In this document: positions 10,469-22,490 of the stretch, piece after piece
Numbering within the stretch: the first letter of the stretch is position 1
Layout of the letters: the number at the start of each line of letters is the position of its first letter
Origin: Ryuthela nishihirai
Lineage: Eukaryota > Arthropoda > Arachnida > Araneae > Heptathelidae
Assembly (NCBI GenBank): GCA_038380435.1
Contig: JAWZYU010000025.1
Coordinates: 27,256,707-27,320,706 of the forward strand
Direction: 5' to 3'
Length of the DNA stretch: 64,000 nt
Program-made: the position numbers and the translations under genes
The notes under the pieces: generated by a model
The model's database searches: none
Seen by the model: the letters and a program-made list of their open reading frames with translations, nothing else
What the model was told of the DNA's origin: nothing

Positions 10469-11140
10469 ATTATTACAAACATCTGAAAAAAATTATCGCT
10501 GATGGATGTGGCAGGAACCAAACCTGCAACTTTAGATTAGGGGTTCTCAATGTGGGGTAGGTGGTAAAATTTTTTGGGTACTCAGTGAGAGCTCAAAAGT
10601 CGCTAGATCTAGTAACAAAGTCAAAATAACCATTGTTATACTATAACTATAGTTTTATCTATCTATACAAGGGGTACACCAGTTATATACACATTTCCAG
10701 GGGGTACATGAAGCATAAAAGGTTGATAACCACTGCTCTAGATAAATGCCAGAGTGCTCTACCATTGAACCACACATCAGACACTAAAATCGTCCAGAAT
10801 AAGACCTATAAATCTTTCACTGAGATGTGGCAGACCTTGCGCTATCTATACTTCAGGAGCAGCAACTTTTCCAATTGTTGCTAATGATTTAGATGTTAAT
10901 GAGGAGGTCAATCATGCTATGGATGGTTTTTTAATAATAAACTCTTAAGTGTGATTGACCTCATCATTAACATCTAAATCATTAGCAACAATTGGAAAAG
11001 TTGCCTCTCCTAAGTATAGATTTTAGCATCTGATGTGTGGTTTAATGGTAGAGCGCTCTGGCACGTATCTAGGGAGTTGCGGGTTCAATTCCCGCCGTGT
11101 CAGTGATAATTTTTTTCAGGTGTTTCTAATGATCACGAAC
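10469..11140. repeat. inverted pair of tRNA-like SINE heads forming a large palindrome
   Basis: A tRNA-like unit on the plus strand at 11030-11102 (GTGGTTTAATGGTAGAGCGC, perfect T-arm GCGGGTTCAATTCCCGC) faces an inverted copy at 10500-10537 plus 10739-10795. Between them 10846-10917 and 10949-11021 are ~70-base arms that are almost perfectly complementary around a ~30-base loop. The flanks also pair (CTGAAAAAAATTATCGCTGA against TCAGTGATAATTTTTTTCAG). The anticodon loop lacks the invariant T before the anticodon, so I do not call a working tRNA gene. Confidence 0.7.
10538..10738. mobile_element. hAT-type MITE inserted in one arm of the palindrome
   Basis: The ends GGGGTTCTCAA and GGTTGATAACCACTG are inverted repeats of the type seen in hAT (Charlie-like) elements. 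They interrupt the minus-strand tRNA-like copy: comparison with the intact copy at 11030 shows TAGAT-containing target bases on both sides (before 10538 and after 10738), an imperfect duplication of about 8 bases. Confidence 0.65.
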
Positions 11141-12964
11141 ACCTTTTTTTATATTCCTTATTAAACACCTCTACATATTATTATATAGCAACATAAAGCA
11201 ACAATTTACATAATTGTATTGAAAAAAAGATCTCTATTGGTCATCAACCATGAAATTTACATACCAAGACTATTTTTGGTCTTGATCACAATAAGCAGAC
11301 ATCCACTTTACTGGTTAAGTGTGGCTATAAAAATAATACGTTAAAAAAAAAAGAAATACGTTTGAAGTGACAGACACTTGAGGTGTGACTGGTTCAATGC
11401 ATATATTGGATGTGCTTTGTCAATCGCAATATTCATCAGCAAACCAGACTGCTTGTAATAACTGACCTGCATGTTATAAAGCTTACAATAGACATCTTGA
11501 TCACTAGCTGGTAGCTGAGTGGTCAGAGCACATGACATGTTATCAGGAAGTCATGAATTTGTATCCCACCCAGCTTTACATTTTTTCTTCTACATTCAGG
11601 ATCAAGTCCAAATCTAGGGGGGAAAAGGGGGGGGGAGCAAGACGTTGGATTTTTACTGAAATATAGCATCCCTTCCATTTTAGATATTATTACATGCACA
11701 GTATGTATATATTTTCTATCTCCTTGTTCCCCCATCCCTGATCTGGCCCTGCTCAGGATTGTTCATACAACCTACAGGTGTGTACCTGCAGTTGTTTGTT
11801 ATTAAGTGTAATGCTAAACTAAGCTTAACAACTTAATGCTGTAAAAAAATTCTTTTGCTTTCTAAACAATATATTTTTATAATTTTTGAAAATTAGAACT
11901 AAATAGAAATGTATATTCATATGTCACAGTAGATTAAACTTTTTAGGAAAGCCCAGTGTTAGTATAGTTGGAAATTCAACTCCAGTTTCAATCAAATTGT
12001 TACTAAAGATCTTTAAATTTAAAATGTAATTTTTTTATGTAAAATAGTAGCATAAATATTTTGTTGAAGGGCTTTGAAATATTTAACATTGTCATAGAGA
12101 ATTAACCCTTTACATACCAGAAGACACTGTATGTAGTTCCCAGAGCCAAATTAAATCTTGTATCCAGTGGGAACTATAGTTCCTAAGAAAATATGCTCCA
12201 AGTTTAAATTTGTTTCCTCCACAAAAATCATATGTTTTTGAAAAAATTAATCCTGAAAATTTAGGATTAAATTTTATAGCCTAAAAGCTACCTGATTATT
12301 CAGCTGTTCCAGAAAAAAAGAAAGGAAATATTACTTTGCTGTGGTAGCCATTTTTGTGACCTCATTTTGCACTGGAGTATGTTTTCTTCTTTCTGGTAAT
12401 GTTTCCAAACTAAAGTTTCATGCAGGACATTCTTTGAACTGTTCCTATTCAACTTTTCCTTAATCTTTTGTAATTGCCTCAAAAGGAAATTGGTAAAATG
12501 AATGTTTTTAAACGGAAGATGTATACATCATTTCCTAAGAATGCTTATATCTAAGAATTGCAATTTTTATTATTTCCAGTTTTTGCATTGTATTGCTATT
12601 TGTTAATATTTTTCAGTAAAGTATATATTATTATGCAGAATAAAATTCTTTTTCGTTTAAGATATTACTTGTCATATTCTGTTCATTAGTTATTTCAGAA
12701 TGAGGTTCAAATCCAACAAAATTACTTTTTTTACTATATTGTTTAAGAGATGCAATTAAAATTAGTATGTTTGTTGCTTTTCTCAAATATTTTCTGAAAA
12801 TTCACATTAAATGCTCTTTATTTTGGTATAGGATGTGACCCGTTATATCTGTTAGTTATTTCAGAGTAAGGTTTCAAAGTTATTTATTTTTTCTCCTGAA
12901 AATGCCCAAAAATTAACCCAATCACTAGAGTGAATTCTGTTCTATAAAGCTGGTATGTTAAGGG
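11141..12964. other. AT-rich; one weak tRNA-like unit near 11509-11575
   Basis: GGTAGCTGAGTGGTCAGAGCAC followed by TTTGTATCCCACCC at 11510-11572 looks like a decayed tRNA-derived head. A G-run lies at about 11620-11636. The rest is AT-rich without supported features. Confidence 0.4.
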
Positions 12965-13220
12965 TTAAAGATACTTATTCCAATGGGCTTGAAAAGGCTG
13001 CCATCTGTCAGATGGGACTTTAAACTATGGCCCAATGTGCAGGAGAGCCATACCCTTTGCAGTTTAAAAACATGATGGATGCTCTTGATAGGAGGCTGAC
13101 ATCTGTCTCCTAACAGTCCTTTCCCCCTACCTTCTTTGAGCTCTCAGGGTACTTGTGACCTGGCCATTTAGCCCATTAGTGTGCAAAAAATGCCTCAGAG
13201 GTAAAACAACCCAACTTAAA
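12965..13220 (+). repeat. SINE family B, headless diverged copy
   Basis: It matches family B from CCAATGGGCTTG through GTCTCCTAACAG to GAGGTAAAACAACCCAAC. The tRNA-like head is missing. Confidence 0.8.
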
Positions 13221-13871
13221 GATACTAATTGAATTTAAATAAGTAGCCCAATAGTACTATTCCTTTGCATTTACTGTTCTATGATCTTTTTTTGGGCTGT
13301 CTTGGCAAAACAGCGTTAAAAATTAATAAAAAAAAAGCATTATTAATAATGCATCTTTAAGTAGTATCCAAATGTCCTTTAAATCTAGTGTACAATTTCA
13401 CAACATTATTGCTGCTTTTGGCAGGAAACTTTGATGTATGTTACTTCAGCTATAGTTTAAAATAATCATTCTTTGAAATCAAACCATATACCCTTGGCAA
13501 GTTTGTTTTTTTAAAATGAAACTCAAATTCTGAGCCTTATTTATGAAACAACTAATGAATGGAATAGTTTACATACTAAAAGAAAAAAAAAAGGTAAGCA
13601 TAAACATGTTGCATTTTTGAAAATTTATTAATCAGCTTTCAACATTTAAAGGTAACATTAATAAGCAATAAAAGTAACAGCAAAGCAAAAGAGTAGTAAA
13701 ATAGAAAGCAAATATTTAAATACAGGAAGTTCTGTTAATGTTATCACATTTGTAAATCCTCTTTTAATTCTATTAACTAGTAGTTCTAATAACAGAAAAT
13801 CAAAGGGATGGTATATGGTAGGAAACAACAATGCTAAATACTCTAGCATAGCATGTAATAATCAATCTAAA
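13221..13871. other. AT-rich stretch, nothing recognised
   Basis: No gene or repeat supported. Confidence 0.4.
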
Positions 13872-14068
13872 CCAGTGTTGTCCAACTTTTTTTTTTAACA
13901 AGCTACATGTTGATTATTGGCCCATACCAACAGCCATAACTGTTATGTACTGTTAGCTGCTGATGAGACATAATGTTAGAAATGGATGGGTCTAAAAAAA
14001 AGAAAAAAAAATTATCCACCAGCTGGGCCAGGAAGTCTTTGGTAGGCTCTGTGTTGGGCAAACCTGGT
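13872..14068. mobile_element. hAT-type MITE
   Basis: The left end CCAGTGTTGTCCAAC and right end GTGTTGGGCAAACCTGG are inverted repeats of hAT type. TCTAAA lies outside both ends, fitting a partly eroded 8-bp duplication. About 197 bases, no coding capacity. Confidence 0.55.
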
Positions 14069-14940
14069 CTAAAAGTATATTAATACCAAGAAAAATAATC
14101 ATACTGAAATATTCATTATGTGATATCCATACATTATAATTATGTACATACCTGTTATAATTTATTAAAATGTTCAGTTATTTTCACTTGTTTATAATTG
14201 CCACTGTCCCCTGTAACCAAGTGGTTAGAATCTTTGTCTGCAAATCACAGGGACCTGGGTGTCAAGCTCTGGATGAGGCATGGATGTTCCTTATATTTTC
14301 CTTCTATTGATATCTTGCTTTCCTCGCAGATTTTCTTTACAGCATACTCTAGCAAAAGCAACTGGCATTGCTCAGGATTTCCATTGGGTTTTTTCCTTGC
14401 ATATTTTAGATCATGATTCAAAGTAGAATTAAATGGCCAAAAGTTATTTGAATACAGGAATAACAAAATATATTCACTTTTTGAAACCAAAGCACAATAT
14501 TTCCTCACTTAGATACCCAAATTGGAAATAATTGAAAATTAAACAATTGAAATATTAAATTGAAAATGACCAAATACTATATCCTGATACTCTCACAATG
14601 TATAGACCTTAGTTTTCAAATGCCTTCATTTTCACAAAAATGTTCATGACTAAAATGTTTATTTACATTAATGATTTTAACACTAAAAAAAAGAGCAGAA
14701 AAAAAATTGAATGAACTCTTTAAATTTATATGTGACAACAATTCTTTTCAGTAACTGCCAATGTTAAGTCTATGGGAGTTTCAAGGAACTCAACACTATA
14801 CATCAATTTTGGTTGATCCTAGCAGGTTCACACATATCCTATAATCTCTCCTGGGTGAAGGAAAAGTTCATGCAAACTTTGGTGTCCTTAGCTTTTTATG
14901 GAGTTGAGTGCAAAAGCAGATAGATACACATATCCCATTC
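14069..14940. repeat. diverged SINE A-like unit (14204-14345) and unassigned DNA
   Basis: AACCAAGTGGTTAGAATC, then GGGACCTGGGTGTCAAGC and GAGGCATGGATGTTCC, echo the head and body of family A with many changes. 14800-14890 shares an inverted segment with 1560-1650. Otherwise unassigned. Confidence 0.45.
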
Positions 14941-14954
14941 TTCATATATTAAAT

Positions 14955-15014
14955 TTATTGACAGACTCCTATCAAACCTCTGTGGCAAGCAACTGCTTGA
15001 GAGATAGTTTTTTT
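14955..15014 (+). repeat. SINE family A, 3' end fragment
   Basis: GACAGACTCCTATCAAACCTCTGTGGCAAGCAACTGCTTGAGAG matches the family A 3' end. Confidence 0.75.
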
Positions 15015-15904
15015 ACTTCTCTTCCTATTGCTTTTGGCTTTGATGTTTGTCGGTTTGTGAATTTGGCAAACGTTCTTCCACCATATCTTTCAAATATGAT
15101 GGAATATCTTGATTTATGTGCAAAATGAAAGCTTGTGATGCAGAGAGTGTCATAGGCTATAAAAAATTGACCTCCCTTGCTTCCTTTCACCCTAAAAAAG
15201 GGGGAAATGTGAAAACTATTTTTAATCCATATCTTCAGAATCCAGAATGTGAAAGCTGAAAGTAACAAGCTATATGTCAAATGAAAGCTTCTGATGCAGG
15301 GAATGCCCTAGGCTATGAAAAATTGCCCCTCCCCCTGTACTTTCTTCCCCTCTGAAACAGGAGGAAAATGTGAAAATGATTCTTCTCCTTTATCTCCTGA
15401 ATGCGAGGGGCCTACAGTTATGAGTTAGGTGTCAAATGAAAGCTTGTATAATGACGGTTGTAAATTATTTCCAATTTTGCCCCACTATTCCCCCCTGATA
15501 AAATGGGGAGGGGCGGATTTTCATGGGTCAACTTTGAGTCGTATCTGAAATTAAAGCTTGTAACAATGTCACGGACTACCTCAAACCTGACTCCAAAAGG
15601 GAGGTAGATGTGCTCGGTGTTTTTAATGACAAAAAATATAAATTAAATTTTTTTTAAAAATACCTATCTTCCTATAGGGCCCTAAAAAGTAGAAAATAAA
15701 CCTAAAGCATATCGATGGTGCAATCAGTCTCTGAGTTCTGAAGGATTCGCTTTGAAGGATCATAGGGTGCTCATTTACCTACTCTGCAAGATTACCGGTG
15801 CCCTATCTTCCTTTAAAGCGAATATGAACTTGGTGACTGATTCCACCATCGATATGCTTTAGGTTTATTTTCTGCTTTTTAGTACCCTATAGGAAGATAG
15901 GTAT
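15015..15904. mobile_element. foldback element with internal ~145-bp direct repeats (first copy)
   Basis: The left end CTTCTCTTCCTATTGC and right end CCTATAGGAAGATAGGT are inverted. Inside, a unit with 'CAAATGAAAGCTTGTGATGCAG', 'CATAGGCTATAAAAAATTG' and 'AAAGGGGGAAATGTGAAAA' repeats about three to four times. The right end forms a strong hairpin, 15662-15733 pairing with 15834-15902 (ACCTAAAGCATATCGATGG against CCATCGATATGCTTTAGGT). A second copy lies at 48110-49013. Confidence 0.7.
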
Positions 15905-16169
15905 TTTTTAAATTTTTGAATTTTCATATTTTATATATATATAATTGTCAGGTTATAACTGCTCAGATAATGTTCATTGTTGTACAATATTCCATACTCA
16001 TTATCTGTGGAACTATCTCCTTCCAGTGCTCTCCTTATGGTGCAAATGGCTTCTTGTATTTGTTGCCTACTAACAGGAACTCTGGTTCTTCCTTGTTTTC
16101 TTCATCCTCTTTGTCCTAGTCAGCATAATTTTCGGAAACTACTTCAACAATGATTGCATCAGTTAATAT

Positions 16170-17145
16170 ACAAGAGGTGATCATTTAATTCGTGGGCAGA
16201 AGCAAAAAGTTACATTAAATATCATCCTCTGAATCTTCCTGGCATTTGTCTTTTTCAAAATATTCTCCCTTGAAATTCACACATTTTTGCCATCATTGTA
16301 CCCATGCATTAAAAGTGTCTTTGAAGCCATTTTTCAAAAGCTTACTAAGTGTTGTCGTTGTGGCTCTGCAAGCTTCATCATCGGATGCAAAATGTTTCGC
16401 TTTCAAAGCTTTCTTCAGTTGTGGAAAGAGGAAAAAATCTCAGGGTGCTAAATCTGGGGAATATGGAGGATGTGGCAGAACCTCAGCACCTGTGGCAGTG
16501 ATCACTGACTGCACAATATTACCCATATGGGGCCTGGCATTGTCGTGATGGAAAAACCAAATCACACCAGAAAGTTCCGAACGTTTTTCACGAATGGCAC
16601 GGCGAAGTTTGGTTCTGAAAACCTTTGAGTAGGCTTCCTTATTCATGGTTGTTCCACGAGGCACAAAGTAAGTAACGAGAGCACCTTTGATGTCAAAAAA
16701 GTCTTCATTCAGGATTGCCAGAGCTCTTCCGATTTGCTCAGGAGTTATTGAGGAAGACAGCTGGCCGGGTCTTGGATCATCAGCAACAGATTTGCATCCA
16801 TCTTTGAATCGCTTATGCCACTTAAAAATGGCAGACCTACGAAGACAGTCATTACCATAGGTTTCACTCGTCTCTTCAACAGTTGCAGCAGCACTTAGGC
16901 CTCACCTAACACAATAACAAATGATATACCACTGTTCCGTCTGAATTTCTGACATTCTGAACAAACGTCTATGACACTCAACTTGAATCACAGTCTTAAC
17001 ACAACAGCAGTTGACGCCAAATGACCTTGGCACATCCTCCTTAGCAGTGGTCATGCACAGCCCCATCTAGTGTTACTTTGGAAAAAGTGCTACATATGAA
17101 TACTTATGGCATCAGCCCATGAATTAAATGATCATCCCTCTTACT
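16170..17145 (-). mobile_element. internally deleted mariner-like element
   Basis: The terminal inverted repeats AAGAGGTGATCATTTAATTCGTGGGC (left) and its complement GCCCATGAATTAAATGATCATCCCTCTT (right) are flanked by TA-containing sequence. Minus-strand fragments show a helix-turn-helix start, H-H-D-N-A-R-P-H and Y-S-P-D-L-A-P then D-F-F-L-F-P (DD34D type), with the Cys codon between turned to a stop. The region that should hold the first catalytic Asp is missing, in line with a length of 976 bases against about 1.3 kb for intact mariners. Confidence 0.82.
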
Positions 17146-17150
17146 GTATA

Positions 17151-17335
17151 TAAAAATAATAAATAAATACCCCCTCAAGCAGCTGCTTGCCACAGAGGTC
17201 TGACAGGAGCCTGTCAGTTTATATGCCACAGTAGGAGATCTGAGAGGATGGCAGGACCTCAGCAGAAAAACGACACACACATCCATGCCTAATTCCGGGG
17301 CTCGAACCCAGGTCCCTTAGATCAGTAGCCAAGTT
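17151..17335 (-). repeat. SINE family A, missing the start of its head
   Basis: Tail, body and B-box (GGGGCTCGAACCCAGG) match family A; it breaks off in the head after CAGTAGCCAAG. It lies directly beside the mariner end at 17145. Confidence 0.85.
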
Positions 17336-18224
17336 AAAGTGAAAAATGCTATCCAATGTAGGAGATCCTATTTGTCACACTGAATATTTTTAAATTTCAA
17401 GGATTCACATCACAAGCTTAGGTTTGATATACAACTCATTACGATCAAATCCCCCCCCCCCACTTTTCCTTTAAAGCTGTCTCCCGTTGAGGAGCAAATG
17501 GTGGCATTGTTTGTGGCAGTCTGACTCACATATAATTCATTGCAATCAATCCCCTTTAAATATGGCTCCTTGTTTTTGGGAAAGACTAAATAAGAGGTGT
17601 ATATATTGAGAAAGCCTGTGACAGTCTCCATGTTACAAGATTTCATATGATATACAATTTGTTCTGCTCCCAAATAACAATATAAAGTAATGCTAAGCAA
17701 GTCAAGAATATTTCATTTGTTGTACTTGGAATGTCTGTATTTTTGTTCTGTGATTTCATAATGTATAAACAGATATTGGTGCCCATTGGAAGGATTAACA
17801 CTGTTATTTGCTTGAAGACATGTTAAAAGTCTTGAAAATTTGGAATCCTGATGATATTTATTTTTAAGCAAGTAAATAGCAGTGTTAATATATATTTTTA
17901 ACAATATGAATTTTACTTTTGTAATCTAGCCTGATGCAGTTTGTTAAATCAGATTAATTTCCTCCCTGGATTACTGTTATCTTTTTTCTATGGCTCAAAG
18001 TAGCAATATACTATTTTTTAATCATGATTTATGCAAGCTAAAAAAGAAAATACTAGTATTAAAATAGTAGTTCTATTCAATTTAAATCTTTTGTGTGTAA
18101 AAAGCCTCTGAAGAGTGCCATATTATGATCAAAGCATGGGCCTTTTGAGTATGAAAATCCCCTTTTTTGGTTGCTTTTTTTGTATCTAGTTTCCAAAGAA
18201 AACGAGATAATAGTTTCGCTTTGT
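17336..18224. other. AT-rich stretch, nothing recognised
   Basis: A C-run lies at about 17452-17461. No gene or repeat supported. Confidence 0.4.
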
Positions 18225-19230
18225 TGCAGTCCATCTGTAGACATTGAACTTTTTTGTTTACAGAGATAAAAATTATTTTTGTGTTGGATAGGTATTGATA
18301 AAATATTGCGATTTGCACTTTCCGAAAAAAGGCCATCTCTCTAAAGCTATAATTATGCCCTCTAGCGATAGAAAAAGTTTAAAATTTCAAACAAATATTG
18401 CAAACAATGAATTTATGCCAGAAATTTGAGATTGTGTTGGTGGAATAATGAAGGTCACGAAATTTCCACTGTCAACAATGAGTTGTGCTTTAGACCCAGG
18501 GTGGGTGGGAAAAAGACAACCTTTTTGTTTTAACAGATAACTGTTTGTTTATAAAGGTAAATGAAAAATTCTTTTTCGGGTTTTATAGGAATTGATGAAA
18601 TATTACGATTCACTCTTTTCAAAGTCTACCTAGAACTATAATTGGGCCCTTAATGGTGTAAGAAATTGAAAATTCCAAAATTTAGAATGAATGTTGCAAA
18701 CAATGTACTTAAGCTAGAAATTTTGGTGGTGGAATGTGAAAATCACAGAATTTTCATTGTCAACAATGAGTTGGCACCTTAAAACCAGGGGGGTGGGAAA
18801 ACAATTTTTTTTTTAAAGTAGATAATTGTTTGTATTTAGAGATAAATGAAAAAATCCTTTTTGGGTTAGATAGGAATTGATAAAATATTTTTGCACTTCC
18901 GGAATCTTTTGAACACTATAATTACACTAACAGTGAAAAAGTTGATAATTCCAAAATTTCTAACGTATATTGCAACGATGTATTAATGATAAAAAATATA
19001 AAATTTTGGTGGTGGAATGTGAACGTCATGAAGTTAGTGGTAGCTTTTGAGAGATAGTCCACTGATAGCAATAATCTACCCACTTTTCTGAGAAAGGTGA
19101 GAGAAATGCAACTTTTTAAATTTAAAAATTTAAAGGCGAATACTTTTATGTTGTATAATTACTAATGAAATACTATTTTGCGTTTTCCCTGTCATCCACT
19201 AGCTCAAATTAAAACTTTTAAAGAATGAAA
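18225..19230. repeat. degenerate tandem array, period about 290 bp, ~3.5 copies
   Basis: The anchor 'GATAAAATATTGCGATTTGCACTTTCC' recurs in changed form at 18297, 18593, 18879 and 19165. 'CAACAATGAGTTG' and 'GGTGGTGGAATGTGAA' recur at matching positions. Copies are well diverged, so the array is old. Confidence 0.65.
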
Positions 19231-21069
19231 CAGTAGGTAAAGGAAAAACTTCGTTCTCTTTGAAAATGAGATTCTCATATGCATCAGAGACGATATGCAT
19301 TCTTCTAGTTTTTTATTAACATTATTAAAGCTTGAGTTGCCTCTAAACTAGTTTGGTATATTAATCCAGTAAAAAAGTATACCAGCAAAGGAATGCCTAT
19401 AGCATTAGAAAACAACTTGATACTAATTGAACATGACCAGCCAAGGATCATATACTGGGAAGGGCAGGGAACCCCACTCCCCTTCATGCTATATGATCCT
19501 TGGCTCGATCAGTGGACTTGTGCTCCTTGATATTTGGCTGCACATGTGCTCCATATTGATGAGTGATCCCCTTCCCACTCACCCTGTTGGAATCGCCTGG
19601 TACCACATGACACCAAGGCTAGCCACCAGAGAGCATCTCAAGTTTAGTAGCATAAGTATATACTTTGTGTCCAAGTGTTAGCCTAGAGTATATATAATCC
19701 CTGAGAAAGATGACCCATGGTGTCATTGAAACGTAAAAAGATTGTGATTTTTAGTTTTGTACTCTATATATATGTGTGTCAACTGCTAGTAATGAAATGC
19801 CAAGAACATGGAAGTTCCCTCAGTGTAGCGGATGTAAAGAACGAGGATAATAGTGTAGCTACACCATAATCAGTGAGTTCGTTCCATATATTGTTGTGTA
19901 AATAAAGGACTTTCCAGAGAAATAACAAAATCTGTATGAAAGGATTAAAGACTATGGGGATATTGCATTACAATTGTCAGAAGAAACATTTCATAATAAG
20001 GGATGGCACATAATAAGCAGTGTAAATATATATATATATGTGTGGTAATATAAAGTGTGGGGTGTAACTAGTATACTTAAACAGCGTAATAGTGTTAATG
20101 AATAGTGATATTAAATGCTATGTTTTGTGCTTTTCATCAATATTAAGGTTTTTTAATTGCTACTAATTGGGAATACTAAAATTGTTTATATTCAAAAATG
20201 GCAGATTCTGTAGGTCTTTTAAAACAGTAGCAACACGTAGTTTTTGAATCCTAAGTAGATTAAAATTTTGTTTTTTTTGTGTATAGTAAAATTGAGAATT
20301 TTTTGTTACTCGTGAGTGATTTAACATTTTTAATGACTTTCAGATATGGTTTTTTTTTAATCCACAACACTCAGCAATTACAAAGTAGTTAGCGATTATT
20401 ATGATGTTGAAGCTCTGAATGGAGTCTGTAACAGCAGTTAAGACAGCTATTTCTAATGGACCTATGGCTTGGGCTTAACATCTACAACAGAGAAGAAATT
20501 GATCAGCAGCCAGTAATTCAGTGGACATGCACCCTACATGTTATCAGGAGGCTTAGACCCCTGACCTTTTTTCACTTCCAATTCAGTATAGATTCAGATC
20601 CCCCCTGGCTCAAGACAATTTTTCCTCTGTACCCAGTTAACATCATACTTCAATAGTGGCTACATACCTTGTAATGCATAACAACTATTTCAAATTATTT
20701 ATGCCAGCTCTGTCAAAGTATATTATTGTATTTTATTGTATGCTTATATGTATATTTGTGTTTTTTAGAGGGAAAAAATGATTTGAAGATTCAGGAGCTT
20801 TCTAAAAATTAGGTAAAATTTGTAATATTGTATTATTTGTTCAATATATTTTAGAAATAAAACTAAGATTGCAGATAAAATGGAATACTTCTATGACATG
20901 CATATGCTATCCCTTGAAAATGCTTGCACAAACTTCAGGAAAATATTATGATATACCATGGGCCCATAAAAATATGTACTGAAACAGTTTTGAGTTATAT
21001 AATTCATGCAAAATAGTAGGATTTGATTTTGGGAACTTTCATAATGGTTCATTTTGTTCAGATGCATGG
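19231..21069. other. mostly unassigned; hairpin at 19440-19504
   Basis: AGCCAAGGATCATATA (about 19440) is perfectly inverted as TATATGATCCTTGGCT (about 19489), enclosing a GC-rich loop with GGGAAGGG and CCCCTT that also pairs partly. The rest has no supported gene. Confidence 0.4.
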
Positions 21070-21310
21070 GTCACATAATGAAAGTGCTCAGTTGGTAGCA
21101 CAATGGGATAATCTGATGTTCCCAGGTTCAAGTCCCAACTGTGTTTAAGAATTTTCTTATCTTACCACCACTCTTCCCTCAGTGAGAAAATAAAAACAGC
21201 AATGGACTTGAAAAGTCTGTTAGGGGATCTAAAGTGTGGCCCCATGTGCAGGAAAGCCAGGCTCCATCCATGTTAAAGAACATGCTAGATAGTCTTAATG
21301 GAACTTTGTT
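21070..21310 (+). repeat. SINE family B, diverged, 3' truncated
   Basis: AAGTGCTCAGTTGGTAGCAC, CCCAGGTTCAAGTCCCAAC and AAAGAACATGCTAGATAG match family B. Confidence 0.75.
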
Positions 21311-22289
21311 CAGTGATTGTAGTGCCAAAATACTGTGTGTTGTTATTGACAACACTGCTAGTTTTGTTTGGCTATTTGCCTAGATGTTTATTGAATCCAT
21401 AGCTAAGGCCAATGGCAGAAAGTTAAATTTTTTGGTGATATATTTTTCTGGGCTGAGTCATTCTCTTGAAGGTATGAGTAGTAACTTTAGAGAAGCTAAG
21501 TTTAATGCCCAGTTTAAATGCTTATATTCTCACTTAATCTTTAACTTTTTTTTATTGCTTTTAATATCTGAGCCCAGATCAAAAGGACCTGGGTTTGGGC
21601 AACACCTCCTACAACAGAAGACTGATGGACCAAGGTATGACGTCATTGTAGGTAGTCTTATGTCTACAAAAAATTTTTGAAATTTATTTCTTAATTTTAT
21701 TACTGATATACTACTAAGAATGAACAAGGGTGCTACTATGAATAGCATTATTTTTAAATATACCTTATTTAGAACAATAAATATTTTGTTGAATATTTTT
21801 TCCACAAAATATTCATTAATTTATAGGTGTTAAAAAGTTAACAGGTAGTGCTGTGATTGTCATTTATGTTTAAATCATTAATAATGCTAAATAGTGTGAA
21901 GAGACTTTATTATTTATTTCCATATTACTCAGTGCAATATAAAAATAAATAGTTCCCACCCGAGATCATAGATGGCTCCAACAGTAGGCGCCGAAAATCT
22001 GGGTGAAGAAATTAGTGGAAAAAGGAATGCGGGTTCAAGTCCAGTATGTTGGCGAAATTTTTTCCTCAAAATATGTATTGATTTATAGGTGTTAAAAAGT
22101 GAACAGGTAATGTTGTGATTGTCATTTATGTTTTTCCCTTATTTAGAAGGAAAATTATTTTTATTAGAAATTATCATAATGCTTATACATATAATTTTTT
22201 TTTCTAAATATGGTATAATATAAATAAGCATTAATATAGTTATTACATTAATAAAGTAATAATAATAGATATATAAGAAGTTTCTAGAT
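21311..22289. repeat. unassigned DNA and a tRNA-head repeat at about 21770-22160
   Basis: 'GTTAAAAAGTTAACAGGTAGTGCTGTGATTGTCATTTATG' occurs at 21827 and again, slightly changed, at 22090, with GCGGGTTCAAGTCC (B-box like) at 22027. The same unit appears inverted at 24725-24850. Confidence 0.5.
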
Positions 22290-22490
22290 TACTGGACTGG
22301 ATACCAATGCAGGCGTCATAGCTTTGTCCATCGGCCTTCTGTCGTAGGGTGATGGTGGTTTGAGCCCAGGGTAAGGTATGGATGTTTAGGTTGTCTTTCT
22401 GGTGAGGTCTCTCCTTCCTTACAGATCTTCTCTATGGCATATTAAACTGACAGGTTCCTGTCAGACTGTGGCAAGAAGCTTGAAGGCTAA
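22290..22490 (+). repeat. SINE family A-like, diverged
   Basis: GGTTTGAGCCCAGGGTAAGG, TATGGATGTTTAGG, GAGGTCTCTCC and TAAACTGACAGGTTCCTGTCAG match family A after a changed head. Confidence 0.7.

Noticed and set aside
11030..11102. Functional tRNA gene
   Set aside because: The T-arm is perfect but the acceptor stem relies on wobble pairs and the anticodon loop lacks the invariant T33. Inverted and decayed copies nearby identify it as a tRNA-derived repeat.
13950..13985. Hammerhead ribozyme (CTGATGAG followed by GAAA-like bases)
   Set aside because: Helix II would have only about three pairs and the conserved GAAA is not in place; it lies inside a hAT MITE.
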